A stretch of 64,000 bases of DNA from positions 186,001 to 250,000 of the forward strand of contig CAVYON010000004.1 in NCBI GenBank assembly GCA_963770035.1. The letters are read 5' to 3'. Position 1 is the stretch's first letter. Each line of letters starts with the position of its first letter. Positions 36,602-46,181 of this stretch are shown here, piece by piece. Source of the stretch: Roseiarcus sp963770035. Its GTDB lineage: Bacteria > Pseudomonadota > Alphaproteobacteria > Rhizobiales > Beijerinckiaceae. The translations under genes were made by a program, and so were the position numbers. The notes below the pieces were generated by a model. The model made no database searches. It worked only from the letters and a program-made list of their open reading frames with translations, and had not been told where the DNA came from.

Positions 36602-38614
36602 CCCGACTTTCTCAACCGAGGTAGCGCGCGAGCGGAAAGGCGCGTGGAATCAAGGGTAGGCTGCCGAAGGTCTCCACTACATGGGGCGCAACGGGAGCTG
36701 CGCCGCCGGACCGGGAACGGCGATTCGCGGCGGCGGCTGCGGCGGCAGGGCGAGGCCGAGTTGTTGCAGGAGAAGCTTCTGGTCGACATTCGGCTCGGTG
36801 TGTCGGCACATGATCAGCGTTCGGCCGTCGGTGGTGGGGAAGTGGACGTCGAGCATTTGTATGCCGGCGAGCTTGTCGAGCACGGCGCGCGGGGTGAGGC
36901 CGGCGGCCATCGGCCGGAGCCGGGCGCGCAGCGTGACGTGCAGGCAATAGGCGAGGAAGGCCACGAAGATGTGCGCCTCGACGCGGCTCTCGAGCTGGTG
37001 GTAGATCGGCCGGAGTTGCAGATCGTCCTTGAGGTTCTTGAAGGCCGCCTCGACTTCGACGAGTTGAATGTAGAACCGCCACAGGTCGGCGGGATCGCGC
37101 CCAGACATGTTGGTGCGCAAAAGGTAGCGGCCTTCGCGCCGGCGCGCCTGGCGCAGCTTCTTGCGGTTGAGCGCGTAAGTGAAGGCGGCGGTGTGGGGAT
37201 CGACCTTGATGTCGAGGAGGCGCCACGCCGCGGGCGCCTTGGCTTTGGCGGCGCCGAGCTTCATCAGTAGGCTCTCGCGGGTGAGGTCCATCAGCGCCAG
37301 CTTCGCCAGGCGCGCCCACAGCCATTTCAACCGCCGCTTCCGCATGGCGCGCTCCTTGTCGATGCGCGCCCGGCTCTGGGCGAACACGTAAAGCTCGTCG
37401 TCCTCGGCCAAGAGCTTCACTTCGACGCCCGGCCGCACCTCATGCCACGGCAGGCCGACGAGAGACTTCTCCAGCTTGCCGAGGCGTCCCTTCGGGGTCC
37501 CCACCAGATAGGCGACCGGCGGATCGGATTGCCGCATTTCGGCGAGCACGTCCTCGGTGGGGATGCCGCGGTCCATCACCCAGATGCGCTCCGCCTTGCC
37601 GTACTGCGCCTCGATCTTCGAAAGGAAGGCGCGCAGCGTCGTCTTGTCGGAAGTATTGCCGGGGAGAACCTCGTAGGCGAGCGGAAAGCCGTCGGGTGTC
37701 ACCACGAGCGCAATGACCACCTGCACGCAGTCCGGACGCTTGTCGCGGCTGTAGCCGTAGCGGCGTTTGTCGCTGTCGTCGTCCGGCGGGTCGGATTCGA
37801 AGTACGTGCTGGTCAGATCATAGAGAAGGACGTCGAAGCGGGCGCCGAACAGATCCTGCCACCGCCGGCGCAGGTGCGTGAACAGCGCCGGCTTGTGCTC
37901 GACGAGCTTGTCGAGGCAACGATAGAGCGCGTTCTTCTCGACCAGCGCGAAATCTTCGCCGAGCAGATCGCCCATGGCGCTTTGCTCGAACCACAGCCGG
38001 TGTAAACGCCATTCGCTGCCCGGATCGATGAGCCGGTAACACGCCAGCGTCTGGAGAATGTGCCGCCAGCAGGTTCCTTCGCGGGAATCGGGCAGACGGG
38101 CCGCCCAGAAGCGGTCGAGTTCCAGTTGCTCGTAGAGCTGGCAGGCGAGCCAGCACGCGCCCCATTGCCGCGGCCGGTGTAGTTGCATGGCCCCGAGCCG
38201 GATCTGCACGCCGTGGTCCTCGGCGTGTTCGGGCAGCGGCCGATCGGCGGGGAACAGGGCCAATTGGGTCGGCTGTCGCGCCTCCTCGTCGAAAGCTTCG
38301 ATCACCCGGCACCACGCCTCCTCCTGGCTGTCGTTGATCTCGCCAAGATAAAGCACCTGGCGCTGCACCACCTTGCCGCCGGCGCAGCGCTTGCTCTCGA
38401 CAATGCTCCAGTAGCAGTGCTCCTTGCCGTCCTTGAGACGGCGATTCGGTCGCAAATACATGGCGACCCCAGTCTACGCCAAACGCGCAATCTGAAAAGA
38501 TACTAGGTCTCCACTACACGGCTATTTCAAAACCCGGCCATTGATCCGACTCGTCTTTTGCTCCTTCCCAGCCCCAAAATTCGTTCCCAGCCTGCTCCGG
38601 TTGAGAAAGTCGGG
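36602..38614 (-). mobile_element. IS1634 family element, copy 1 (complete)
   Basis: Inverted ends CCCGACTTTCTCAACCG lie at 36602-36618 and, complemented, at 38598-38614. The 2.0-kb element has one long intact transposase gene. A truncated sibling occupies 56851-58029. From 38615 to 38825 no gene is seen. Confidence 0.85.
36677..38461 (-). CDS. IS1634 transposase
   Basis: The 594-residue protein has the IS4-superfamily DDE domain: VLLYDLTSTYFESD near residue 215, RIWVMDRGIPTEDVL near residue 295 and LVEVEAAFKNLKDDLQLRPIYHQ near residue 470. An inserted helical domain lies between the second Asp and the Glu. The N-terminus MYLRPNRRLKDGKEHCYWSIVES is typical of the family. The C-terminus is Pro-rich. 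Confidence 0.9.
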   Translation of the reverse strand: MYLRPNRRLKDGKEHCYWSIVESKRCAGGKVVQRQVLYLGEINDSQEEAWCRVIEAFDEEARQPTQLALFPADRPLPEHAEDHGVQIRLGAMQLHRPRQWGACWLACQLYEQLELDRFWAARLPDSREGTCWRHILQTLACYRLIDPGSEWRLHRLWFEQSAMGDLLGEDFALVEKNALYRCLDKLVEHKPALFTHLRRRWQDLFGARFDVLLYDLTSTYFESDPPDDDSDKRRYGYSRDKRPDCVQVVIALVVTPDGFPLAYEVLPGNTSDKTTLRAFLSKIEAQYGKAERIWVMDRGIPTEDVLAEMRQSDPPVAYLVGTPKGRLGKLEKSLVGLPWHEVRPGVEVKLLAEDDELYVFAQSRARIDKERAMRKRRLKWLWARLAKLALMDLTRESLLMKLGAAKAKAPAAWRLLDIKVDPHTAAFTYALNRKKLRQARRREGRYLLRTNMSGRDPADLWRFYIQLVEVEAAFKNLKDDLQLRPIYHQLESRVEAHIFVAFLAYCLHVTLRARLRPMAAGLTPRAVLDKLAGIQMLDVHFPTTDGRTLIMCRHTEPNVDQKLLLQQLGLALPPQPPPRIAVPGPAAQLPLRPM

Positions 38615-38825
38615 CTAGGTAAGGCGACCGACCGGATCGGTCCCTGCCGCGCAAGGATCGATGTGTGCCTTCTTCGACTGCGCGACATGATGCGTACGCA
38701 AGAGGTTTCGCAGCACGCGCGAGCGGCCAGCGCTTGATTCGCGCTTCACCTTGAGACCGGGAGGATGGGTGCTCGCCCAGAGCCTCGTCAAGGGCCGCCG
38801 GACGGCGCCTGTCCCGCGCCGACGT

Positions 38826-40316
38826 CTACCGCTCGCGCATCGCCTTCGAGCCTACCTCCATCACTGGGGAGAAAAGGTATTCGAGCAGACGGCGCGAGCC
38901 GGTCTTGATCTCCACGGTCGCGGCCATGCCCGAAGTCAGCGGACGCGCGACCCCGTCGACCATGATGGTCGAAGCGTTGGGCTCGAGTTCGACCGCGAAC
39001 ACCAGATTTTGTGTCCGCACCGCGCCGGCGAAGCCGGACGCCTTGGACACGCGGGTCGGATCCCCCTCGATGGCGCTCGCGTCCGTCGAGGGAATGGCGT
39101 CCCTGGCGATGCGCACGACCCGGGCGTTGAGCGATCCGTAGCGGGTGAACGGAAACAAATCGACCTTGATCACCGCCTCCTGCCCGACGTGTACAAAGCC
39201 GATGTCCTGGTTGGGCACATAGGCTTCGATCTCCAGCCGCGAGCCCTGCGGGACGATCCGCATGATCTCCTGGCCGCTGTCGACGACCTGGCCGACATTG
39301 GTGATGATCGACGACTGGACGCGGCCGTCGATCGGCGCCCTGAGCGTGAGGGTGTCGACCATGGCTTCAGCCTTGGCCAGACGCTGCCGGGTCTCCTCGG
39401 CCTGCCGCTCGGCGGCGTCGAGCTTCTGCGCCTGATCCGACAGGAATGACTGAATCGCCTTCTCGCTGTCGCGGGCGATGACGTCGAGCCCGGTCGCCGC
39501 CGAGGCGAGTTGTTCCTGGTGGATGGCGAGTTGGGTCTGCTGATATTGCAGGGTCTCGGTCGCGTCGATGACGGCGGATTTCGCGCCGGACTGCGAGGCG
39601 ACCAGCTGGGCGCGCATGTCGACCCGCTCCTGCAGCGTCGCAATCAGGTTCTTTTGCGTCGCGATCGTCTTCTCCAGCATATCGCGCTCGGCCGACTTCT
39701 GCGCCTTCTGGGCGTCGAAGGAGGCGATCGTCGCGGCAAGTTGGCCGAGGTCCGCCGCCAGCACGCCCTCCTCGCGCGCGCGCAGATTGGCTTCCATATT
39801 GGCGGCCCATGCGATGGCCGGGGGCGGAGAGAAGGCGCGGGCCCGGGCGGCTGCGAGCGCTGCGCGTCGACGCAGGCTCTCGGCCTCCGCCGATTTCAAG
39901 TCGACGCTGGCCGCCCTTACGTCGGCCTCCGCGGCCGACCGGTCGAGTTCGACCAGAACGTCGCCCGCCTTCACCCGCGCGTCGTTGGCGGCGTGGATGG
40001 CGACCACCCGGCCGGTCTCGACCGGCTCGATCACTTTCACCCGACCGGTCGGCTGGAACTTGCCTTGCGCGGAGGCGATGATGTCGATGCGCCCGAAAAA
40101 GGCGAGCCCGAGGCCGACGACGACGAGCGCGCAAATGATCCACAGGAAGGCCACGCGAACAGGAGACGCGGGCGTTTCCAAAATTTCAAGGACGGGCGCG
40201 AGAAATTCCCGGTCCGACGCCGCGCCGCGGCGAGCGTCGCGAAGCGATCCCGGCCCCCTCTGGAGCGGCCGCGTCGCAGGCGCTTCGGGGGCGATCGAGC
40301 GGACGACGTCGTTCAT
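38826..40316 (-). CDS. Type I secretion membrane-fusion protein (HlyD family)
   Basis: This 496-residue protein has a short cytoplasmic N-terminus and one membrane helix (VAFLWIICALVVVGLGLAFFG). The periplasmic part has a lipoyl half (GRVKVIEPVETGRVVAIHAANDARVKAGDVLVELD), a long coiled coil (about residues 110-330) and a second half (LRAPIDGRVQSSIITNVGQVVDSGQEIMRIVPQGSRLEIEAYV). It bridges the inner-membrane ABC exporter to a TolC-like outer-membrane channel. ATG 40316 overlaps the exporter stop by four bases (ATGA), deciding the start. No TolC gene lies nearby. Confidence 0.9.
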   Translation of the reverse strand: MNDVVRSIAPEAPATRPLQRGPGSLRDARRGAASDREFLAPVLEILETPASPVRVAFLWIICALVVVGLGLAFFGRIDIIASAQGKFQPTGRVKVIEPVETGRVVAIHAANDARVKAGDVLVELDRSAAEADVRAASVDLKSAEAESLRRRAALAAARARAFSPPPAIAWAANMEANLRAREEGVLAADLGQLAATIASFDAQKAQKSAERDMLEKTIATQKNLIATLQERVDMRAQLVASQSGAKSAVIDATETLQYQQTQLAIHQEQLASAATGLDVIARDSEKAIQSFLSDQAQKLDAAERQAEETRQRLAKAEAMVDTLTLRAPIDGRVQSSIITNVGQVVDSGQEIMRIVPQGSRLEIEAYVPNQDIGFVHVGQEAVIKVDLFPFTRYGSLNARVVRIARDAIPSTDASAIEGDPTRVSKASGFAGAVRTQNLVFAVELEPNASTIMVDGVARPLTSGMAATVEIKTGSRRLLEYLFSPVMEVGSKAMRER

Positions 40317-42499
40317 GCCGCCACCACCATCGGACTCGCCTGCAGGCCCCAAAGATAGGCGTAGAGCCCGCCCGGGCGGCGGATCAGCTCCTCGTGCGAG
40401 CCGGTTTCCACGATGCGCCCGTCGGCCATGCCCACAATTCGGTCGCAGCCGCGCACCGCCGCCAGCCGGTGGGCGACGATGATCACCGTCCGGTCCCTGA
40501 CGATGCGACGCATGTTGCGCTGGACGATGCGTTCGCTCTCGTAGTCGAGAGCCGAAGTCGCCTCGTCGAGGATGAGGATCCGCGGGTTGGTGGCGAGCGC
40601 GCGAGCAATGGCGATCCGTTGCCGCTGTCCCCCCGACAGGTTGGCGCCGCGCTCCTCGATCATCGTGTCATAGCCTTCCGCGAGCCCGTTGATGAACTCA
40701 TCGGCGCCGGCGAGGCCGGCGATCTCGATCACCTTCGCCCTCGGCATGACGGGATCGGCGAAAGCGATGTTCTCGTGGATGGTGCGGTTGAACAGCAGGT
40801 TCTCTTGCAGCACGACGCCGATGTGGCTGCGCAGCCACGAAGGGTCGACCTGGCTCAGGTCCGCGCCGTCGAGAAAAACCTGACCCTCGGACGGCAGGTA
40901 GAGGCGCTGCACGAGCTTGGTCAGCGTCGACTTGCCGGAGCCGGAAGGGCCGACGACGCCGATCGTCTCGCCGGGCGCGATCTCGAGCGAGACATGCTTG
41001 AGAACGTCCGCGGCGCCCGCGCGATAGCGGAAGGTGACGTCCCGGAATTCGAGGGCGCCGCGCGGGGTCGGCGGCGCAAGCCGCATCCGCGGCGCCGGTT
41101 CGGGCGGGGCGTTCAGGATGTCGCCCAAACGCTCGATCGAAATCTGGACCTGCTGGAAGTCCTGCCAGATCTGCGACAGGCGAAGAATCGGCTGAACCGC
41201 CTGGGAGGCGATCATGTTGAAGGCGACGAGCGCTCCGACGCTGAGTTCGCCGTCGATCACGGCCTTGGCCCCGAAGAGCAGGATCGCCGCCGTCGTCAGC
41301 TTGCTGACGAACTGGATGCTGATCTGGCCGCCGGTTCCAAGCATCGTCGCGGCGAAGCTTGTGCGGACGTAAGCCGCGAGCTTCTCTTCCCATTGGGCGC
41401 GCATGATCGGCTCGACCGCGGCCGACTTGATCGTCCCGGCGCCGACCACGGTCTCGACCAAAAACTGCTGGCTTGCCGCGCCGCGGTTGAACTTCTCGTT
41501 GATGAGATCGCGCAGCGCCGGACGAACAAGGAAGCCGATCAGAATGTAGGCCGGCAGACCGATCAGCACGATCAGCGTGAGCGTCGTCGAGTAAGCGAAC
41601 ATCACCGCGACGAAGACGGCCGTGAAAGCCAGATCGATCACGGAAAAGAGTCCCTGTCCGGTCAGGAAGGCGCGGATCGTTTCCAGCTCGCGGACGCGGG
41701 CGACGGTCTGTCCGGCCGGACGGGTCTCGAAATACTGCATCGGAAGGCGCAAGAGATGCGCAAACAACCGCTGTCCGAGTTCGACGTCGATCCGATTGGT
41801 GGTGTGCGACAGCGCGTAGGCGCGCAGGTATTGCAGCGCCGAGTCGAACAGGCCGATCATGACGAGACCCGCGATCATGACGAACAGCGTCTCGTAGCCG
41901 CGATGCGTCAGGACCTTGTCGACGACGACCTGGAAGACGAGCGGCGTCGTCAGCGCGAAGATTTGTATGAACAGCGACGCCGCGAGCACATGCCCGAGCG
42001 GCTTGCGATAGCGCCACAGCGTCGGCAAAAACCAGCGCAGCCCGAACAGCTTCGGACTGATCCCGGCCCCGCCGACCCGACGGGCGACCAGCAGCGCCTG
42101 ACCGTTGGCCTCTCGCGTGAGGTGTTCCAGCGTCAGATCGGCCGTCGCATGGGTGATCGGATCGACCAGCCGGCACAAGCCCGAGGCGCCCCGGCCGCCG
42201 TAGACGTAAAGCGCTCCGCTGCTCAGCCGGACGATTGCCGGGGTGGGAAGCTTGCCCATCCGGCGCTCGTCGACCCCGGTCGCCAGCCGGGCCTTCAACC
42301 CGAGCAACTTTGCGCCGCGAATAAGATCGAACTCGTCACAGTCACGTTCGCCGAGCGCGAGCTCCCGATGAAGCTGCACCGGGTCGGCGCCAATTCTGTA
42401 GTAGGCGGCGATTCCGCACAACGCCCGAAGACCGCGATCAAGCGGCGTCGCTTCGCAGGACGGAGGGGCTGGCTGTTGCATTGGCAAAGGCTCTCTCAC
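40313..42499 (-). CDS. Type I secretion ABC transporter (HlyB-like, with C39-like domain)
   Basis: The 728-residue protein has an N-terminal C39-like domain (residues 25-150, GLRALCGIAAYYRIGADPVQLHRELALG), six membrane helices (about 165-450) and a C-terminal NBD with GPSGSGKSTL, LSGGQRQR, ILILDEATSALD and the H-loop AHRL. The C39 region lacks a clear Cys-His-Asp triad, so it probably binds rather than cleaves its substrate, as in HlyB. It exports RTX-type or large repeat adhesins. A start at MQQPAPPS (42481) is possible. The nearest repeat protein that could be a substrate starts at 61918. Confidence 0.9.
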   Translation of the reverse strand: MREPLPMQQPAPPSCEATPLDRGLRALCGIAAYYRIGADPVQLHRELALGERDCDEFDLIRGAKLLGLKARLATGVDERRMGKLPTPAIVRLSSGALYVYGGRGASGLCRLVDPITHATADLTLEHLTREANGQALLVARRVGGAGISPKLFGLRWFLPTLWRYRKPLGHVLAASLFIQIFALTTPLVFQVVVDKVLTHRGYETLFVMIAGLVMIGLFDSALQYLRAYALSHTTNRIDVELGQRLFAHLLRLPMQYFETRPAGQTVARVRELETIRAFLTGQGLFSVIDLAFTAVFVAVMFAYSTTLTLIVLIGLPAYILIGFLVRPALRDLINEKFNRGAASQQFLVETVVGAGTIKSAAVEPIMRAQWEEKLAAYVRTSFAATMLGTGGQISIQFVSKLTTAAILLFGAKAVIDGELSVGALVAFNMIASQAVQPILRLSQIWQDFQQVQISIERLGDILNAPPEPAPRMRLAPPTPRGALEFRDVTFRYRAGAADVLKHVSLEIAPGETIGVVGPSGSGKSTLTKLVQRLYLPSEGQVFLDGADLSQVDPSWLRSHIGVVLQENLLFNRTIHENIAFADPVMPRAKVIEIAGLAGADEFINGLAEGYDTMIEERGANLSGGQRQRIAIARALATNPRILILDEATSALDYESERIVQRNMRRIVRDRTVIIVAHRLAAVRGCDRIVGMADGRIVETGSHEELIRRPGGLYAYLWGLQASPMVVAA

Positions 42500-42800
42500 G
42501 ACGTCGCGAGGCGCTGCTAGCGCGAACGCGACTGAGTTCCGTGGCCCGCCCGAGCAGCCCCCCGCCCCTGCAAGCGAATTCTGTATCCCGCGAGATCAGA
42601 TGAAAATCAAGTGCGACAAATTGAACGACATCATCGGATCGTTGCATCAAGGTGAGCCGTAACCCCTTGCAGGCGAGATTGGATGCCGCTCACTAACGCA
42701 TCGAGAGTTATATCCGCTGCAACCGGGTTCAACCTGAAGTAGACAGCCAAACAATTGGAGCGGCGTAGGTAAAATGGCAGCGCCTCGCGCGCATTCTCAG
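42500..42800. other. Upstream region of the secretion operon
   Basis: No gene is seen. The region should hold the promoter of the secretion genes; it is cut on the far side by the IS701 end at 42801, so distant regulatory sequence may be missing. AT-rich GAGAGTTATATCCG (near 42705) could be part of a promoter. Confidence 0.35.
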
Positions 42801-42816
42801 CTCGACTTTGCCCATT

Positions 42817-44216
42817 TTACGCGGCGTAGCAGAGCGTTTCGGTAAGTCTTTGCCAGAGTGTGGTCGGAATTTCCACGCGATCCGGGTCGAGCCGGGACAT
42901 TGATAAAGTCGGCGGACTCCACAGCAGCCGTCGAACGGCGGCGATTGCGTCGCTGAAGGAGGGTTCGCGTTTCTGATACCAGGCGGCCGATCTGGGGTGA
43001 AGGCTGGCGAGGACTGTGGGATCGGCCGGCCAGAGCGTCACGAGCGAGAACAAGCCGAGCAGCGCCGGCGTCATTGGCGCGATGGCGAGATCGGACCATT
43101 GCCGCCCGGTTTCGACGCCCAGATGGGCGCGGGATTCCTGGCGCGGGATTCCTGGAACGTCGTCTCGATGGACCAGCGGTGGACGAACCAGCCGAGAATT
43201 TCGACTGGCGTGGCGTCGATGTCGGTGCAGAGGAACGCCTGCGGATCCCGCACGCCGGTTGGATCGCGCGTGAGCACCCAGCGGATCGGGGCCGGCGGCA
43301 ATCCGGGGTGATACCAGACCGCCGTTCCGGTGGTGAATTCGAGGATGCAGCGCTGATCGCCGTACCAATAGGGCATCGACAGCTTGGTCCAGCGCGTCGC
43401 TTTGTTTCCGAGCGCCTGGGAGAGTTTGGCAAGCGGACGACCTTTCTTGGGCGGCCGTCCGAGCTGTCCGGGGCGGCGCGGCGGCGCCGGCGCGAACAGA
43501 TTGGCGTCGAGGCGCAGCCTCGTGACGAAACACACATGGCGGCGAACCGCGGCGATCAGATCGAGCGCCGAGAAGCTGGAGTTGGCGACGACGACAATAC
43601 TGCGCTTGGGCGCCCATCGGCGAACCTGAAGTATGGCTTGGCGAGCCCAGTCGGTCAGCTTCTTGTGGCGACGCCGGTGCGCGGCGGCGTAGCGTTCGGA
43701 AGGAGCGAGGATGGTGAGAAACGGCAGAGCCCAGTGTCGCCGAGTCCATGGCACGGGAACCATGGCCATCACCGCCAGCCAGCGCAAGCCGCTCGTCTTG
43801 ACGAAGTGACCATGCGAGGAGCGCACAGGATCGCGATAGATGCCGCGCGCCGCGATCTTGTGGCCCCAGCGGCGTTCAATGGTGTCGTCAATGCCGATCA
43901 CGACCCGTCCGGCAGGCAAGAACCGGTCGAGGATCATCAAAAGCAGTTTGCGGCCGATGGCGGCGCTGTTCCATCGCGCCCGGCTGAGCACGTGGTGGTA
44001 GCGCGCGAAATCGCGGGCTTGGCCGAGGCCGATGACACGCAGAGCGGCGCTCACCGTGCGCTTTCCCGGGGCGAGTGTCATGCCGGTGACGAGCGCCAGC
44101 ACATGGTCCCAGACCGGCGCGGTGAAAAAGCTTCGGAAGGGCGCCATCAGCGCGATGATGATCGACGGCGCCATCGGCGCCGCGGCGAACGAGGAAGAGG
44201 GCCGATGTCGGGTCAT
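42817..44216 (-). pseudogene. IS701 transposase, broken by a 14-bp tandem duplication
   Basis: The protein shows GIDDTIERRWGHKIAARGIYRDP, SIVVVANSSFSALDLI and GWFVHRWSIETTFQESRAR. After that the frame changes to HLGVETGRQWSDLAIAPMTPALLGLFSLVTLWPAD...LCYAA (stop 42817). At the break GCGCGGGATTCCTG occurs twice in tandem (43127-43154), and removing one copy restores the frame. Family members I recall have Asp where this copy has Asn in VANSSF, which would be a second defect. Confidence 0.8.
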
Positions 44217-44340
44217 CGCGACGGTAGAATTCGAGTGAATACGGCTTGACGCCTTTCAAGCCCAGGCTGCGGCATTTCGACTCGGTTCGGCCCGAAACCA
44301 GGACAAGGACAGCGCCGCGCCAATCCACAACAATGGCGTC

Positions 44341-44625
44341 ATGACCGACGACGACATCATCCAACTCATCGAAAACTTCGCCTTCGACGCAGGCCCCGTC
44401 GTGGCGCAGCGGCGCAATCGCGGCTTCCCCCTCATCCATGCCGAAACCGGCGTTCCCATCACACGCCTGCGCCCCCTCGGACGCGACGATCTCTACGAAA
44501 TCCTCTACTGGTCGCTGCGCAACGAACGATGGGCGCCGTTCGGACCCTTTGGACGCACCGCGCTATCTGCCGAACAGGCCGTGCGCCTCGTCGCGGAAGC
44601 CTCGATCTTCTGGGCCGCCCTCTGA
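44341..44625 (+). CDS. Passenger hypothetical protein inside IS701
   Basis: The 94-residue frame MTDDDIIQLIENFAFDAGPVVAQRRNRGFPLIHAETGVPITRLRPLGRDDLYEILYWSLRNERWAPFGPFG is well formed and intact. It lies inside the IS701 terminal repeats, on the opposite strand to the transposase and divergent from it. Similar short proteins (a basic loop, then W...R-W-x-P-x-G) are found as free genes in rhizobia. It has no recognised catalytic motif. It may be a captured host gene or a regulator of the element. Confidence 0.6.
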   Translation: MTDDDIIQLIENFAFDAGPVVAQRRNRGFPLIHAETGVPITRLRPLGRDDLYEILYWSLRNERWAPFGPFGRTALSAEQAVRLVAEASIFWAAL

Positions 44626-44654
44626 AGCAGGCGCGCAAAAATGGGCAAAGTCGA

Positions 44655-44763
44655 GATGAGACGACAAGTCACTCACGATCGTATCGGGCTTGTTTTCCAG
44701 GTGTCTGGCTATGACGGCGAGCAGGGGTTGGCCCGCGCTGTCCGCTCCGATTGCTATACGCAT
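44655..44763 (-). pseudogene. rpiB: RpiB/LacAB-family sugar-phosphate isomerase, first 36 residues only
   Basis: ATG 44763 begins MRIAIGADSAGQPLLAVIARHLENKPDTIVSDLSS, the unmistakable start of RpiB-type isomerases. IS701 begins directly after it, and the remaining 115 or so residues are not found on the other side (42800). RpiB proteins isomerise ribose 5-phosphate; the EryI branch converts D-erythrulose 4-phosphate to D-erythrose 4-phosphate. Its orientation is opposite to the deoR-tpiA genes. Confidence 0.75.
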
Positions 44764-45185
44764 CAGAATTCCGACCATTGCCGCTCGCGGCGCAGCCGAC
44801 GCTGGTTTGGCAATCATGCCCCGCTTCGGACCCGCCACTCCTTCAACCGGCAGCGGAGGATATCCAGCCGCCTGGCAGAGCACATAGGCACAGGATGTGA
44901 TCAAGTCAACATGAAAATCACACGAACTCGGCCGATCGAATTCGAACAGTGTGCGAATCTTATTAGCCAGGAAGCATCGGCGTGCGGCGTTGTAAAAAGA
45001 GTTTCGGATTCGCCGAGTTTGCGGCATCGCGGGCGTTCTTGCCGAGCTGGCGCGTCATTCCCCCGCCCGCCGCGGCGTGTTTGGGGAAAGGCCGCGATGA
45101 GCGCAGTCTCGTATGACGAGCGTTCGGAGCTGTTAACAAGCGCGTCCTTTGTGCGACGCATTTGTCATCGTATTCCCAAAGGCGC
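44764..45185. other. Region between rpiB remnant and deoR, no gene identified
   Basis: A minus-strand frame runs 45027-44764 in phase with rpiB (PRAAMVGI just before it) but no family is recognised. The region probably contains the start signals of rpiB. Confidence 0.35.
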
Positions 45186-45213
45186 TTGACACGGCCGGTC
45201 GAGGTGTTACAAA
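45186..45213 (+). promoter_or_regulatory. Candidate promoter of deoR-dhaK genes
   Basis: A consensus -35 TTGACA (45186-45191), a 16-base spacer and TACAAA (45208-45213) lie about 85 bases before the deoR start. The -10 region overlaps the imperfect palindrome GTTACAAAGGTGATAC (45206-45221), a possible site for autorepression by the DeoR protein. Confidence 0.5.
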
Positions 45214-45298
45214 GGTGATACATATTTCGCATCTTTTACAGCGATGGAACCTATAAATTCGCTCGAACTCGTCGAGTTGGAATTTGGCGCGAGCGGGG

Positions 45299-46130
45299 AT
45301 GTTTTCGGTGAACAATCGCGCTGCTCATGCAACGAATAGGCCCGAAGCCGAAAGTTCGCTCGGACCATCCGAGCGGCGTCGACTTCTGCTCGATCATGTG
45401 CTGCGGACCGGTTCGGCCCAAGTCGATGAACTTGCCGCTCAGTTCGGCGTCAGCCGGATGACGGTCCATCGCGACCTCGACTCTCTGGCATCCCAGGGCA
45501 TCGTCCGCAGGGTGCATGGTGGGGTGACGGTTCGCTCCTCCAATCTAGTCGAGAGCAATTATCTCTATCGGTCGCGTTTGGCTGAGCGCGAGAAGCAGGC
45601 GATTGCTTTTGCCGCCGCGGAACTCATCGAGCCTGGGCAGGCGATCATCATCGACGATTCCACTACTGCCGGCCGACTTACTTCGTTCATACCAACGCGC
45701 AAGCCGCTGACAGTGATCACCAACAGCGTGACCGTGGTTGAGCAGCTCAAGGACGCCCACGGAATAGAAACAATTTGTCTAGGCGGGCGCTACAATTCTC
45801 GATTCAACGCGTTCTTTGGCTATGTCTGCGAGCAGGCAATTGGTTCTCTTCGCGCTAATACACTGTTTATGTCTGCTTCTACCGTGTTCAGTGGCGTTGC
45901 GTATCACCAACAGGAAGACGTTGTTAAGACTAAACGCGCGCTTATGGGTGTCGTCGATAAGCGTGTACTTACTGGTTGACAGCACTAAATTTGGTGTTAC
46001 CGCGCTCATTCGACTAGCTGACTTGTCGGAGTTCGACGTCGTGCTGACTGATAGCGGCATTGCGCCAACGGAGGCGGAGATGTTGCGCCAGAACGGCGTG
46101 AATCTGCACATTGTGGAAGTTGAGACGTAG
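45299..46130 (+). pseudogene. DeoR-family transcriptional regulator, frameshifted near the end
   Basis: The N-terminus has the DeoR helix-turn-helix (RLLLDHVLRTGSAQVDELAAQFGVSRMTVHRDLDSLASQGIVRRVHGG), followed by the DeoRC sensor domain with ITNSVTVVEQL and TICLGGRYNSRFNAFFG. The frame ends early at DKRVLTG (45979), while LVDSTKFGVTALIRLADLSEFDVVLTDSGI...HIVEVET continues in another frame to 46130. One missing base near 45962 explains it. Such regulators bind a phosphorylated sugar in the C-terminal domain. The product may still bind DNA, but sugar sensing would be lost. The start at 45299 is preferred to TTG 45284. Confidence 0.82.
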
Positions 46131-46181
46131 CAGTCAAGAGGCGGTCTGGCCAAAGATTAACGCCAAGCAGGATGCGGTGAA

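Larger units (their letters stand above)
42801..44654. mobile_element. IS701 family element with passenger ORF
   Basis: Perfect 18-base inverted repeats CTCGACTTTGCCCATTTT at 42801-42818 and, complemented, at 44637-44654 define the element. It contains a minus-strand transposase gene and a plus-strand 94-residue ORF. It inserted in rpiB, whose start continues beyond 44655. Confidence 0.85.

Noticed and set aside
40394..42520. 708-codon open frame antisense to the secretion ATPase
   Set aside because: The minus-strand frame has clear ABC-transporter motifs; the plus-strand translation is rich in Arg, Asp and Gln with no family match.
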